Below, one piece after another: positions 17,154 to 26,154 of a DNA stretch of 64,000 nt. The stretch lies in the NCBI RefSeq assembly GCF_001586165.1, contig NZ_CP014608.1, forward strand, positions 4,588,001 through 4,652,000, read 5' to 3'. The translations under genes were made by a program, and so were the position numbers. The notes under the pieces were generated by a model, which was given only the letters and a program-made list of their open reading frames with translations, searched no databases and was not told the origin of the DNA. Source of the stretch: Obesumbacterium proteus. Its GTDB lineage: Bacteria; Pseudomonadota; Gammaproteobacteria; Enterobacterales; Enterobacteriaceae. Numbering within the stretch: the first letter of the stretch is position 1; each line of letters begins with the position of its first letter.

Positions 17154-19318
17154 GCTGTTTCTCCGGTGACTGTCTCTTTGTTTTCGGCCATTTCGCGTAG
17201 GGTAACAAAATCAATTTTTCCGCTCCCTAATACCGGCAATGGTTTAAGGAAACGAATATCGCGTGGCACGGCAAGCTCTGGCACACCGCTTTCACGCGCC
17301 TGTTTTAACAAGCGATCACGGCTTAATTCAGCATCGGTCGTAAACAACACCAACGCTTCGCCTTTGCTGCTGTCACTACGCGACGACGCTGCATGTTCAT
17401 GATCGGGAGACACTTTTAAGGCCAGCTGCTCCACGCTTTCCAGCGATACCATTTCGCCCGCTAACTTCGCAAAACGCTTAACGCGCCCGCGGATAACGCA
17501 ATAGCCTCTATCGTCTAACGTGACCACATCACCGGTGTCATACCAGCCCGCTTCCATCACGCCGTCAGCATTTTCCGCCTGCGGAACTTCCAGCACGCCA
17601 GGATTCTCAACCCGCAGATAGCCTTTCATGATATTTGGCCCGCGTAGCTGTAAACGCCCGCCTTGCTCTATGCCAGTAATCTTCATTAAGCGGGCTTCCA
17701 TCGATGGCAAAATTCGTCCAACGCTACCGACCTTCGTCGACATCGGTACGTTAATCGCCACCACCGGCGCACATTCGGTCACGCCATAGCCTTCCAAAAT
17801 ACGAATGCCAAATTTGTCCTGCCAAACCTGCGCCGTATGTGGCGATAGCTTTTCAGCGCCAGCCACCACGTAACGCAAGCGAGCAAAATCATAAGGATGA
17901 GCAAAACGTGCGTAGTTCCCCAAGAACGTCGAAGTGCCAAACAGCACGGTACAGTTACGATCGTAGACCAGTTCCGGCACTACGCGATAATGCAGAGGAC
18001 TTGGATAGAGGAAAACACGGCTGCCGGTCATCAACGGCGTGAACAAGCCAACGGTCAAACCAAAGGCATGGAACAGCGGTAAGGCCGACATAAAACGGTC
18101 CGCGGGCGTGAAGTCAGCCACGGTACGAATTTGCTCAACGTTCGCCATCAGGCTAGCGTGAGAATGCACCACGCCTTTCGGATAACCTTCAGAGCCTGAG
18201 GTAAACAGGATCAGCGCGGCATCATCCGGCTTTTGGGGAAGCATCGCGCGTTCAGGTCGCAGCAGATGTTTGATAATCCAAATTTTATCATCGCGCGTTA
18301 CGGTATCTTTTAGATCTTCCAGATAGACCCAGTTAGCCTCGGTCACCTGCTCGGGCAAATGCGTCAGCTTGCCTTTTTCTAAGAACTGGCGCGACGTCAC
18401 GATGGTTTTGATGTTGGCAGCCAACATGGCATTCTTCACGCCGTTAACGCCCGCGGTGTAGTTCAACAATGCGGGGACGCGGTTACGCATGGTGGCCCCA
18501 ATAATGGCGGCGGCGGTAATCGTTGCGTTCGGCAGCAACATACCAACGTGCTCACCTTCCGTGGTGAATCGCTCGAGAATACGGCTTACCCCTAACGATT
18601 TTTTTAATAGAGTACGGTAGCTATCTTCTTTAAAAGAGATGTCTTCAATAATCGGTTTGGAAGCGCCGTAGCGCGTCATTGCCGCCAGCAGCCCCTGATA
18701 TAAAGTATGCTGCGGCTGAGAATCCATCCGCGCCTTCATCATGATGTCATGCAGACGCTCACCGGCTAACAAACGACGGTCACGCGCACGCGGTGCTTCG
18801 GGCATCGCCAAATGCGTTGGCGGCAAAATATGAATACTGATCTGAGGGAACCAGCGGATTTTGAACAGTCCACGTAGGCGACCAAACGGCGTAAACTCCG
18901 CGCCTTCAATTCGAACGGGAATTATTGCCGCACCTGAACGCGCCGCCACAAACGCGGCACCATCATAAATCTTCATCATCGAGCCGGTCACGGTGATACG
19001 CCCTTCAGGGAAAATCACCACCGGACGTCCCTGCTCAACCAGACGGATCAGATGTTTAATCGCCATCGGCTTAGTGGGATCGAGCGCCACAATATCCACA
19101 TACTTGCTGATAAAACGCATATAGCGGCTATCGGCAATCGAGCTATAAACGGCAAAAACCGGCCTAATGGGCAAATAAAGCGCCATTAACACGCCGTCTA
19201 AAAATGAGACATGGTTAGGCGTTATGAGCAATCTCTCATGCTTGAAAGAGTGCTCAAGACCGGTAATTTTTATGCGGAATATTAAGCGGAACAAAGCGCG
19301 GAAAAAACGGAAAATCAT
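17150..19318 (-). CDS. aas: Bifunctional 2-acyl-GPE acyltransferase / acyl-ACP synthetase Aas
   Basis: This 722-residue inner-membrane enzyme reacylates lysophosphatidylethanolamine. The N-terminal acyltransferase domain shows the H-x4-D motif NHVSFLDG (near residue 36) and the FPEGRI motif. The C-terminal adenylate-forming domain (about 220-720) shows LFTSGSEGYPKGVVHSH, GYGVTECAPV and GWYDTGD. E. coli Aas is 719 residues. It is the first gene of an aas-lplT operon and lies downstream of the Omr sRNAs. Confidence 0.95.
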   Translation of the reverse strand: MIFRFFRALFRLIFRIKITGLEHSFKHERLLITPNHVSFLDGVLMALYLPIRPVFAVYSSIADSRYMRFISKYVDIVALDPTKPMAIKHLIRLVEQGRPVVIFPEGRITVTGSMMKIYDGAAFVAARSGAAIIPVRIEGAEFTPFGRLRGLFKIRWFPQISIHILPPTHLAMPEAPRARDRRLLAGERLHDIMMKARMDSQPQHTLYQGLLAAMTRYGASKPIIEDISFKEDSYRTLLKKSLGVSRILERFTTEGEHVGMLLPNATITAAAIIGATMRNRVPALLNYTAGVNGVKNAMLAANIKTIVTSRQFLEKGKLTHLPEQVTEANWVYLEDLKDTVTRDDKIWIIKHLLRPERAMLPQKPDDAALILFTSGSEGYPKGVVHSHASLMANVEQIRTVADFTPADRFMSALPLFHAFGLTVGLFTPLMTGSRVFLYPSPLHYRVVPELVYDRNCTVLFGTSTFLGNYARFAHPYDFARLRYVVAGAEKLSPHTAQVWQDKFGIRILEGYGVTECAPVVAINVPMSTKVGSVGRILPSMEARLMKITGIEQGGRLQLRGPNIMKGYLRVENPGVLEVPQAENADGVMEAGWYDTGDVVTLDDRGYCVIRGRVKRFAKLAGEMVSLESVEQLALKVSPDHEHAASSRSDSSKGEALVLFTTDAELSRDRLLKQARESGVPELAVPRDIRFLKPLPVLGSGKIDFVTLREMAENKETVTGETA

Positions 19319-19474
19319 GACATCTCCCTATGTTCAAAGGTTATACGCAATAAGTATCACGTATATTTTCGTTGAGCATACTAAAGCCCTGATATTTTTT
19401 CAGGAAACAGATAAGAAATAATCATATTTTAAGAGTATGTAACGCACGATAAGAAGTTACGGCAGGGTTGAGGC

Positions 19475-19564
19475 AAAAAAAAACCTACGCATCTGCGTAG
19501 GTCGGTGTAATTTATTGGCTCAGTAGCAAATGCACTGAAAAACCCACCAATCAATACCTCTGGG
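19475..19564 (-). ncRNA. omrA: OmrA-like small regulatory RNA
   Basis: The minus strand gives a roughly 90-nt RNA that begins CCCAGAGGTATTGATTGGTG, identical to the conserved 5' seed of E. coli OmrA/OmrB. It ends in the terminator ACCTACGCAGATGCGTAGGT plus nine Us. In E. coli OmrA and OmrB are Hfq-dependent, OmpR-activated sRNAs that repress outer-membrane proteins (ompT, cirA, fecA, fepA) and csgD. A TACATT -10-like hexamer lies just upstream. The assignment as OmrA is by position: aas-proximal as in E. coli. Confidence 0.9.
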
Positions 19565-19704
19565 ACGGCTAATGTAGAAGACATTCGGCTGCATCACTAT
19601 GCATTTATCGCAAGATAACCATTCAAAATGCAACGATATGTAAAATACCTTTCAAACCCGAAACACCTCAGGACAATGCGGGAAAAACCGTGGGGGAAAT
19701 ATGC

Positions 19705-19942
19705 AAGACAGCCAACACAGCAGCAGCTTCAAATACGCCAAACTTCCCCAAAGTATTTGGAGTTGCGGCAAGGCGGCAAGAGAGTGAAGCCCGATGAGCT
19801 TACATAAGTAAGTGATTACTCGGCCATCCATGGGCCTCGCCCCTTAGGGGTCGCAGTAAACTGCGCTTAAATCTGCTCCAGGCAGATTTATCAGGTGAAC
19901 GAACGCGGCCAACACAGCAGCAGCTTCAAAGACGAAGGGGAA
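19705..19942. repeat. Expanded MITE-like repeat between the two Omr sRNAs
   Basis: A long copy runs from TTCCCCAAAGTATTTGGAGT (19744) to AGACGAAGGGGAA (19942). Before it, a partial end ACAGCCAACACAGCAGCAGC recurs (about 19706), matching GGCCAACACAGCAGCAGC at 19905. The body includes an insert with its own small hairpins (CCCCTTAGGGG; AAATCTGC...GCAGATTT). The duplicated ends suggest rearrangement around the sRNA pair. Confidence 0.55.
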
Positions 19943-19943
19943 G

Positions 19944-20033
19944 CAAAAAAAAACCTACGCATCCGCGTAGGTCGGTGTAAACATTGGCTTCAGTCACAAA
20001 TGTACTGAAATCGCACCAATCAATACCTCTGGG
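19944..20033 (-). ncRNA. omrB: OmrB-like small regulatory RNA
   Basis: This is a second roughly 90-nt RNA on the minus strand with the same 5' seed CCCAGAGGTATTGATTGGTG, a divergent middle, and the terminator ACCTACGCGGATGCGTAGGT with a nine-U tail. It is tandem to the OmrA-like gene and proximal to galR, as omrB is in E. coli. Targets should overlap with OmrA through the shared seed. Confidence 0.9.
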
Positions 20034-20233
20034 ATATTTAGGTTAAAACGTCGTTCCATTCGCTGCCAGCTGTGAATCGCAACATTCGTGGGCAAAATGT
20101 AACTAGCGGTGTTATTTCTGTCGTTCTGAGACATATCCCTGAAAACCGATATCGCACGGGACTTGCGGCGACGGGGGTTTTCCGCAACACTGGCGTGTAA
20201 CCGCTTCCCCTCACTGTATTTTTGGACAATCCC

Positions 20234-21241
20234 ATGGCTACCATAAAGGATGTTGCCAAACTCGCGGGTGTTTCCGTAGCCACGGTTTCTCGCGTTATCA
20301 ATAATTCACCTAAAGCCAGCGACAGCTCACGCAATGCCGTGATGTCTGCCATGGAACAGTTGCAATATCATCCCAATGCCAATGCCCGCGCGCTGGCTCA
20401 GCAATCAACTGAAACAATCGGTTTGATTGTGTCTGACGTTTCGGACCCCTTTTTTGGCGCGATGGTCAAAGCGGTTGAACAGGTCGCCTATGCCACCGGT
20501 AACTTTTTATTAATTGGTAACGGTTACCACAACGCCGATAAAGAACGTCAGGCGATTGAGCAATTAATCCGGCATCGCTGTGCGGCGCTGGTGGTTCACG
20601 CCAAGATGATCCCAGACGAAGAGCTGGCGCATCTCATGAAGCAAATTCCGGGAATGGTATTGATTAACCGCACTTTACAGGGATTCGAAACGCGCTGTGT
20701 GGCACTGGATGACCGCTACGGTGCTTGGCTCGCTACGCGCCACTTGATCCAGCAAGGGCACAAAAACATCGCCTGTATCTGCTCAAACCACCCCATCTCC
20801 GATGCGCACGATCGTCTGCAAGGATATTTAGACGCGTTGCACGAACACCATATTCCGGTTGACGACAGGCTGATTGCCTATGGTTCACCGGATGAAATCG
20901 GTGGCGAACAAGCGATGACTGAGCTGCTTGGCCACGGCAAGGCAGTGACCGCCGTGACCTGCTATAACGATCCCATGGCGGCTGGCGCGCTATCTGTGCT
21001 GAGCGATAACAGCATTGATGTTCCGGGACAAATTTCGCTAATAGGCTTTGATGACGTGCTGATATCACGCTATCTACGCCCACGTTTAACCACGATCCGT
21101 TATCCCGTAGTCGCCATGGCGACGCAGGCAGCAGAACTGGCGCTGGCATTATCAACATCATCCCCGCTGCCAGAAACCACGAATATGTTTAGCCCAACGT
21201 TAGTATGTCGTCACTCGGTCTCTACACCGCGTTCGGTATGA
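20234..21241 (+). CDS. galR: Galactose operon repressor GalR
   Basis: This 335-residue LacI-family repressor binds galactose as inducer. The N-terminal helix-turn-helix and hinge (MATIKDVAKLAGVSVATVSR; NARALAQQ) are followed by a periplasmic-binding-like effector domain (TIGLIVSDVSDPFFGAMVK; LIGFDDVLISRYLRPRLTTI). The ATG at 20234 matches the E. coli start; an upstream TTG at 20222 would add four residues. It is next to the Omr sRNAs as in E. coli, but the following gene is a second LacI-family regulator instead of lysA. Confidence 0.92.
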   Translation: MATIKDVAKLAGVSVATVSRVINNSPKASDSSRNAVMSAMEQLQYHPNANARALAQQSTETIGLIVSDVSDPFFGAMVKAVEQVAYATGNFLLIGNGYHNADKERQAIEQLIRHRCAALVVHAKMIPDEELAHLMKQIPGMVLINRTLQGFETRCVALDDRYGAWLATRHLIQQGHKNIACICSNHPISDAHDRLQGYLDALHEHHIPVDDRLIAYGSPDEIGGEQAMTELLGHGKAVTAVTCYNDPMAAGALSVLSDNSIDVPGQISLIGFDDVLISRYLRPRLTTIRYPVVAMATQAAELALALSTSSPLPETTNMFSPTLVCRHSVSTPRSV

Positions 21242-21280
21242 TAGACTCAAGGTTTTGCGGATAATGCAGAGAACGTATTC

Positions 21281-22279
21281 ATGATAACCATGCTAGATGT
21301 ATCGCGACAGGCTGGCGTCTCGAAGGCCACTGTTTCCCGAGTATTAAATAATACCGGTCAGGTTAAAGAGAGCACGCGTGTTGCGGTATTTAAAGCGGTC
21401 GAAGAGTTGGGCTATCGGCCCAATTTACTGGCGCAAGCATTGGCGAATCAGACCTCCAATACGATTGGTTTAGTCATCTCTAACTTTGATGGCCCCTATT
21501 TTGGCCGATTGCTGCGCCAAGCTGCCCAGCTTATTGAAGCCAGCGGTAAACACATGATTGTTACCGATGGCCATGATACGCCTGAAGGCGAACTCGAAGC
21601 CGTTCGGCTGCTGATTGATCGCCGCTGCGATGCCATCATTCTCTATACGCGTTTTATGGAAGAACCTGCGCTCATGCAGCTAATCAGTCAGCACCCCGCG
21701 CTGATGGTGATTAACCGCGATCTACCTCAGGCTCGCGAGCGTTGTGTGGTCTTCGAACAACAGCAAGCAGCCAGCGAAGTGGTTAACTATCTCATTGCTC
21801 ACGGCCATCAAGATATCGCCTGTATCACGGCACCTATCAATACCCCAACAGGGCAGTCGCGCTTAGCGGGTTATCGCGAAGCTTTAGAGCAGAATAACAT
21901 TGCCTATCGCGACGATTTCATTGCCTTTAGCGATAGCAGCATCGCAGGCGGATACCACGCCTGCCGCGAGCTTATCGAAAAGAACCCATCCTTTACCGCC
22001 CTTTTCGCCTGTAATGATGATATGGCCATCGGTGCTCTGCGCGCACTCCATCAGGCGGGAAAACGCGTTCCTGATGATGTTTCTCTGTTTGGGTTTGATG
22101 ACGAACCTAGCGCGGAATATTTACAGCCATCGCTTTCTACGGTGTATTTACCTATCGATAAAATGATTTCCACCGCGATTGAGCAAGCGCTGCGCTTGAG
22201 CAATGGCGAAATCGTTGAGCCGGTAGAACCGTTTGTGGGAGAGTTGAAGGTGAGAGAGTCGGTCATTAACCGCAAATAA
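21281..22279 (+). CDS. LacI-family transcriptional regulator (AscG/GalS-like)
   Basis: This 332-residue repressor has an N-terminal helix-turn-helix (MLDVSRQAGVSKATVSRVLN) and a sugar-binding effector domain (TIGLVISNFDGPYFGRLL; SLFGFDDEPSAEYLQPSLST). It most resembles AscG of the E. coli cryptic beta-glucoside operon, which in E. coli also lies beside hydN-hypF and hyc genes. No sugar operon is adjacent here, so its target and ligand cannot be assigned. It is 39 bp downstream of galR in the same direction and could be co-transcribed with it. The hyc promoter region follows. Confidence 0.8.
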   Translation: MITMLDVSRQAGVSKATVSRVLNNTGQVKESTRVAVFKAVEELGYRPNLLAQALANQTSNTIGLVISNFDGPYFGRLLRQAAQLIEASGKHMIVTDGHDTPEGELEAVRLLIDRRCDAIILYTRFMEEPALMQLISQHPALMVINRDLPQARERCVVFEQQQAASEVVNYLIAHGHQDIACITAPINTPTGQSRLAGYREALEQNNIAYRDDFIAFSDSSIAGGYHACRELIEKNPSFTALFACNDDMAIGALRALHQAGKRVPDDVSLFGFDDEPSAEYLQPSLSTVYLPIDKMISTAIEQALRLSNGEIVEPVEPFVGELKVRESVINRK

Positions 22280-22283
22280 TGAG

Positions 22284-22387
22284 TCCCCCCTCCCAACCTC
22301 CTCCTTCGCAGGGGGAGGGGCCGATCGAGATTCTTACAAACATACCGAACAGTTCCCTCCCCTACCAAGGGGAGGGTTAGGGTGGGG
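22284..22387. repeat. GC-rich palindromic intergenic repeat (copy 1)
   Basis: A roughly 104-bp unit consists of two hairpins, CTCCTCCTTCGCAGGGGGAG and CCCTCCCCTACCAAGGGGAG, and ends in GGGTTAGGGTGGGG. Related units occur at 30243, 42628 and 60451. The architecture resembles REP/BIME-type intergenic elements. Confidence 0.7.
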
Positions 22388-22427
22388 TCATTACCCAAAT
22401 ATACCGAATCGATAGCAGAGTAAGCCC

Positions 22428-22445
22428 TTCGACACTAATGTCGAA
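22428..22445. promoter_or_regulatory. Putative FhlA upstream activating site, hyc operon
   Basis: TTCGACACTAATGTCGAA is a perfect 7+4+7 palindrome. It lies about 107 bp upstream of the hyc sigma-54 promoter. Further CGACA/TGTCG copies follow at 22458-22482 (GTGTCGACAGCGACAC). The same palindrome precedes fdhF, hydN and hycA, so it is best explained as the binding site of the adjacent activator FhlA. The identity is inferred from recurrence and context. Confidence 0.75.
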
Positions 22446-22551
22446 CCCTCCTCCAAGTGTCGACAGCGACACACTTCCGACACACAAAAATCGCAAAAAA
22501 ACTCTTCACATCAATTTGAAAAATAACGATTAAATAAGAAATAAAACCTAC

Positions 22552-22567
22552 TGGCACGTTTTGTGCT
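22552..22567 (+). promoter_or_regulatory. Sigma-54 promoter of hycBCDEFGHI
   Basis: TGGCACGTTTTGTGCT has the invariant GG-N10-GC spacing of -24/-12 promoters. It lies 49-64 bp before the hycB ATG. This matches the known RpoN/FhlA control of hyc in E. coli. Confidence 0.8.
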
Positions 22568-22615
22568 TAACAAGGAGGAATTTTACTTTTTGTAGTCTGA
22601 ACCAGAGGACTGAAC

Positions 22616-23230
22616 ATGAACCGCTTTGTTATTGCGGATCCCCGATTATGTATCGGGTGCAACACCTGTATGGCCGCGTGCTCTGAAGAGCATAAGACTT
22701 ATGGCCTGCAGACTGAGCCGCGTCTGGTGGTGGTTAAAGACAATCACGATTCTGTGCCTGTCATGTGCCATCACTGTGAAGACGCGCCATGCGCACAGGT
22801 TTGCCCGGTCAATGCGATTACCCATACCGACGACGCCATTCAGCTAAATGAAAGCCTGTGCGTGAGCTGCAAGCTGTGCGGTATTGCCTGCCCATTCGGT
22901 GCTATCACCATGAACGGCAGCAAGCCTTTGCACATTCCAGCCAACAGCAATACGCCAAAAGCCTTGCCTGCACCGCCAAACAAGCGCGGCATCAGCCCAT
23001 TCTTAGATTGGTATCCCGGTATTCGTAGCATCGCAGTGAAATGCGATTTATGTCAGTTCAGCGAACAAGGGCCAGCCTGCGTTCGTGCCTGCCCTACTCA
23101 CGCCATCATGCTAGTTGATGATAACCAACTGTCTCAGGCGAGCGCGGCCAAACGCCAAAACGCGATGGACGCAATGGATGCCGATTTGATGATGTTTAGC
23201 TCATTCTCAGAGGGGTCCGACGCACAATGA
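22616..23230 (+). CDS. hycB: Formate hydrogenlyase iron-sulfur subunit HycB
   Basis: This 204-residue electron-transfer protein carries four cysteine clusters for [4Fe-4S] centres: CIGCNTCMAAC near residue 12, CHHCEDAPCAQVCP near 53, CVSCKLCGIACP near 82, and CDLCQFSEQGPACVRACP near 143. In FHL-1 it passes electrons from formate dehydrogenase-H to the hydrogenase arm. It matches E. coli HycB (203) end to end and is more similar to it than to HydN, encoded 10 kb away. It is the first structural gene; hycA is not in front as in E. coli. It overlaps hycC by 4 bases. Confidence 0.94.
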   Translation: MNRFVIADPRLCIGCNTCMAACSEEHKTYGLQTEPRLVVVKDNHDSVPVMCHHCEDAPCAQVCPVNAITHTDDAIQLNESLCVSCKLCGIACPFGAITMNGSKPLHIPANSNTPKALPAPPNKRGISPFLDWYPGIRSIAVKCDLCQFSEQGPACVRACPTHAIMLVDDNQLSQASAAKRQNAMDAMDADLMMFSSFSEGSDAQ

Positions 23231-25134
23231 ATACCGTTGAATTATTGAGCTTCACGCTCAGCATCTATCTCATTTCAGCCATTCTGGCGTTGCTACTAGG
23301 TGCAACAGGTTCAGGCTGGATTGGCGCTCGCGTTGCAGCGCTAGGTGCATTAGTTGCGGGCGTTGCAGGAACCTGGAGTGCTTGCCAAGGGCTCGCTTTT
23401 ACTCCTGAAATCGTTAGCGCTAACCTGTTTAATCACACGCCGGTGCTGTTCAGCACGCTCAACAGCCTCATGCTGCTGCTGACCTCGGTCGTGAGCCTGC
23501 TGTGCGGCATTTATGCGTTTAGCTATCTCAAGGGTTACGCCCCGAAGAAAGCTGCACTGATTGGTTGCTTGATGAACCTGTTGAGCGCTGCTATCAGCCT
23601 GTTAGTGCTAACCGATAACGCGGTTATCTTCGTTGCGCTGTTGGAACTGATGACGCTGTTCACCGCGTTGCTGGTGTGGCAATCACAGGATGCCAAAGCG
23701 CGTAAAGCGGCAAGCTTATATTGGCTGATGTCGCGTTTGGGCACCGTCCTTATTATTGCCGCTTTTTGGATTATCTACCGTCATAGCGGCACCTTAGCGT
23801 TAAGCGAATTCCACCTTGCAAGCCTGAGCCACGGCTTAGCCTCATGGGTCTTCGTGCTGGGCTTAGTCGGCTTTGGCATCGTTTCTGGCTTAGTTCCGCT
23901 TCACGGTTGGATCCCACAGGTTCACTCCAGCGCACCAAGCCATGCCGCTACGCTGATTTCTTCCGTGATGCTGAAAGTCGGCCTGTTTGGTTTGCTGAAA
24001 CTGAGCATCGACTGGCTGGGCATGCCGCAGCTTTGGTGGGGCGCCGCGTTGATGATCGTCGGTGCGTTAACCGCCTTTATCGGTGGTTTGTACGCGCTGA
24101 TGGAGCACGATATCAAGCGCCTGTTGGCTTATCACACCGTAGAAAACATCGGTATTATTCTGCTGGGCCTTTCCGCCTGTGTGCTCGGCTTAGCGCTGGG
24201 TAAACCTACGCTGGCGGTACTCGGTTTGATGGCTGGCCTGTTCCATATGGTTAACCACACGCTGTTTAAAGGTGTGCTGTTCCTCGGTGCCGGAGCGGTT
24301 ATCCGCAGCACCGGCGCGAAAGATATCGAGAAACTGGGCGGCGTCGCTCGCCGTATGCCGTTAACTGCCACTGCGATGTTAATTGGTCTGATGTCGATGG
24401 CGGCACTTCCCCCGCTTAATGGCTTCGTCAGCGAATGGTTCACCTACCAATCCCTATTCTCTCTGAGCCACTCTTCCGCGGTGAGCATGCGAATTATCGC
24501 TCCGCTGGTAATGGTGGTTCTGGCCATCACCGGTGCGCTCGCCGTGATGTGCGTAGCGAAAATCTTCGGCGTAACGTTCCTAGGCGCACCACGCAGTGAA
24601 GGTGCAGCCAATGCGGGCTGCGCGCCCGCTTCCATGCTTTTCTCTCCGGTATTGTTAGCGATTGGCTGTTTGGCATTTGGTATCGGCGCACCTTGGGTTC
24701 TGCCATACATGCTGCAAATGGCGGCAGGCTCTCTGGGCTTGATGCTCGATCCGCATCAGATGACACAGGGCGCGGTGATGATTTCCGGCACCACCAATAC
24801 CACCCTGCTTTCAACACCGATGATCGCCATTCTGCTGCTGGCCTTCCCTATTCTGCCAATGCTGCTCGTGGGTATGTACAAAAACTCTCGCCTGCCACGC
24901 CGTAGCCACGGTGATGCATGGGCCTGCGGTTATGGCCACGAAGCGGAAATGGTGGTTACGGCAACCGGCTTCGCTCAGCCTTTGCGCGTGATGTTTGCCC
25001 CGATCTATCGCCTACGTAAAGTTTGCAACCCCGCGCCTCTGTTCGGTGGTCTGCTGCGTGACGGTGCAATGCGCGTTTATCCAGCGTTAGCGGTGATTGA
25101 ACTCGCCCTGCTGCTAGTGGCGATTTTCGCCTGA
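23227..25134 (+). CDS. hycC: Formate hydrogenlyase membrane subunit HycC
   Basis: This 635-residue polytopic inner-membrane protein belongs to the NuoL/MrpA antiporter-like family and shows at least 14 hydrophobic segments. The family core LVPLHGWIPQVHSSAPSHAA and LLAYHTVENIGIILLG, with membrane-embedded Lys and His residues, is intact. It anchors the FHL complex and is the candidate proton-pumping subunit. E. coli HycC is 608 residues, so this one is a little longer. The gene overlaps hycB by four bases and is followed by hycD after 10 bp. Confidence 0.93.
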   Translation: MNTVELLSFTLSIYLISAILALLLGATGSGWIGARVAALGALVAGVAGTWSACQGLAFTPEIVSANLFNHTPVLFSTLNSLMLLLTSVVSLLCGIYAFSYLKGYAPKKAALIGCLMNLLSAAISLLVLTDNAVIFVALLELMTLFTALLVWQSQDAKARKAASLYWLMSRLGTVLIIAAFWIIYRHSGTLALSEFHLASLSHGLASWVFVLGLVGFGIVSGLVPLHGWIPQVHSSAPSHAATLISSVMLKVGLFGLLKLSIDWLGMPQLWWGAALMIVGALTAFIGGLYALMEHDIKRLLAYHTVENIGIILLGLSACVLGLALGKPTLAVLGLMAGLFHMVNHTLFKGVLFLGAGAVIRSTGAKDIEKLGGVARRMPLTATAMLIGLMSMAALPPLNGFVSEWFTYQSLFSLSHSSAVSMRIIAPLVMVVLAITGALAVMCVAKIFGVTFLGAPRSEGAANAGCAPASMLFSPVLLAIGCLAFGIGAPWVLPYMLQMAAGSLGLMLDPHQMTQGAVMISGTTNTTLLSTPMIAILLLAFPILPMLLVGMYKNSRLPRRSHGDAWACGYGHEAEMVVTATGFAQPLRVMFAPIYRLRKVCNPAPLFGGLLRDGAMRVYPALAVIELALLLVAIFA

Positions 25135-25144
25135 GGAGAATGAC

Positions 25145-26080
25145 ATGAGTTCGCTTTCTATCCTTGCGCTGGCGTTGATTCAGGCTTTAGCCCTGTTGGC
25201 GCTGGCTCCGTTATTTAGCGGAATTTCCCGCGTGCTGCGTGCCAAAATTCACAGCCGCAGCGGCCCTGATATTTTTCAGGATTACCGCGATATTTTTAAA
25301 CTGTTTAGACGACAAAATATTTCTCCAGCGGCTTCAGGCGTGTTCTTCCAGATGATGCCTTATGTGATGGTTGGCACCATGCTTACCATCGCGACGGCCC
25401 TGCCGATTGTCACCGTCATCAGCCCGCTATCACCAATTGGCGATTTGATTACCGTGGTGTATCTGTTTGCCGTCGCGCGTTTCTTCTTTGCGATTGCAGG
25501 CTTAGACACTGGAAGTACCTTCACCGGTATCGGCGCTAGCCGTGAATCCATGCTGGGCATTTTAGTTGAACCGATTCTGATGCTAGGCCTTTGGGTTGCC
25601 GCGCTATTAGCAGGTTCAACGAATCTGGGTGTGATGAGTTTCCACGTACTGAACTGGGACGTGAATTCCTCACTGGCTCTGGTGTTAGCCCTTCTGGCCT
25701 GTGCATTTGCCACCTTTATCGAAATGGGCAAACTGCCCTTCGATATGGCCGAAGCCGAACAAGAATTGCAGGAAGGTCCGTTGACCGAATATTCCGGCTC
25801 GGCGTTTGCCGTGCTGAAATTAGGTATCAGCCTTAAGCAGTTAGTTGTTCTGCAACTCTTCATCGGCGTCTTTGTCCCTTGGGGTCAAATGGCCACTTTC
25901 AGCGCGGGTGCTTTGGTTCTGGCAATCGTCATTGCCTTTATCAAACTGCTGGTTGGGATTGCCCTTATCGCCCTGTTTGAAAACAGCGTTGCCCGTTTGC
26001 GCTTCCTGAAAACGTCTTACACCACCTGGGCCGGTTTCGGTCTGGCGGCAATGGCGTTCTTATCATGGTTAATTGCGTGA
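25145..26080 (+). CDS. hycD: Formate hydrogenlyase membrane subunit HycD
   Basis: This 311-residue member of the NuoH family has about eight hydrophobic segments. The conserved cytoplasmic loop GPDIFQDYRDIFKLFRRQNI and the EMGKLPFDMAEAEQELQEG acidic motif are clear. It connects the soluble hydrogenase subunits to HycC. E. coli HycD is 307 residues. The gap to hycE is only about 70 bp. Confidence 0.94.
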   Translation: MSSLSILALALIQALALLALAPLFSGISRVLRAKIHSRSGPDIFQDYRDIFKLFRRQNISPAASGVFFQMMPYVMVGTMLTIATALPIVTVISPLSPIGDLITVVYLFAVARFFFAIAGLDTGSTFTGIGASRESMLGILVEPILMLGLWVAALLAGSTNLGVMSFHVLNWDVNSSLALVLALLACAFATFIEMGKLPFDMAEAEQELQEGPLTEYSGSAFAVLKLGISLKQLVVLQLFIGVFVPWGQMATFSAGALVLAIVIAFIKLLVGIALIALFENSVARLRFLKTSYTTWAGFGLAAMAFLSWLIA

Positions 26081-26088
26081 GGCCGGTT

Positions 26089-26154
26089 ATGACAACCTTC
26101 ACTCACCTACTCACTATTTCACCCTCTCAGCTTACGGGGCATCACGGTTTATGA
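26089..26154 (+). CDS. Possible 21-codon ORF coupling hycD to hycE
   Basis: An ATG at 26089, preceded by GAGG at 6-base spacing, opens a short frame MTTFTHLLTISPSQLTGHHG plus one residue. Its TGA at 26152-26154 overlaps the hycE ATG (ATGA). hycE has only a poor ribosome-binding site of its own (GGGG, 11 bases away), so translational coupling is plausible. The peptide resembles nothing I know. Low confidence. Confidence 0.25.
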   Translation: MTTFTHLLTISPSQLTGHHGL

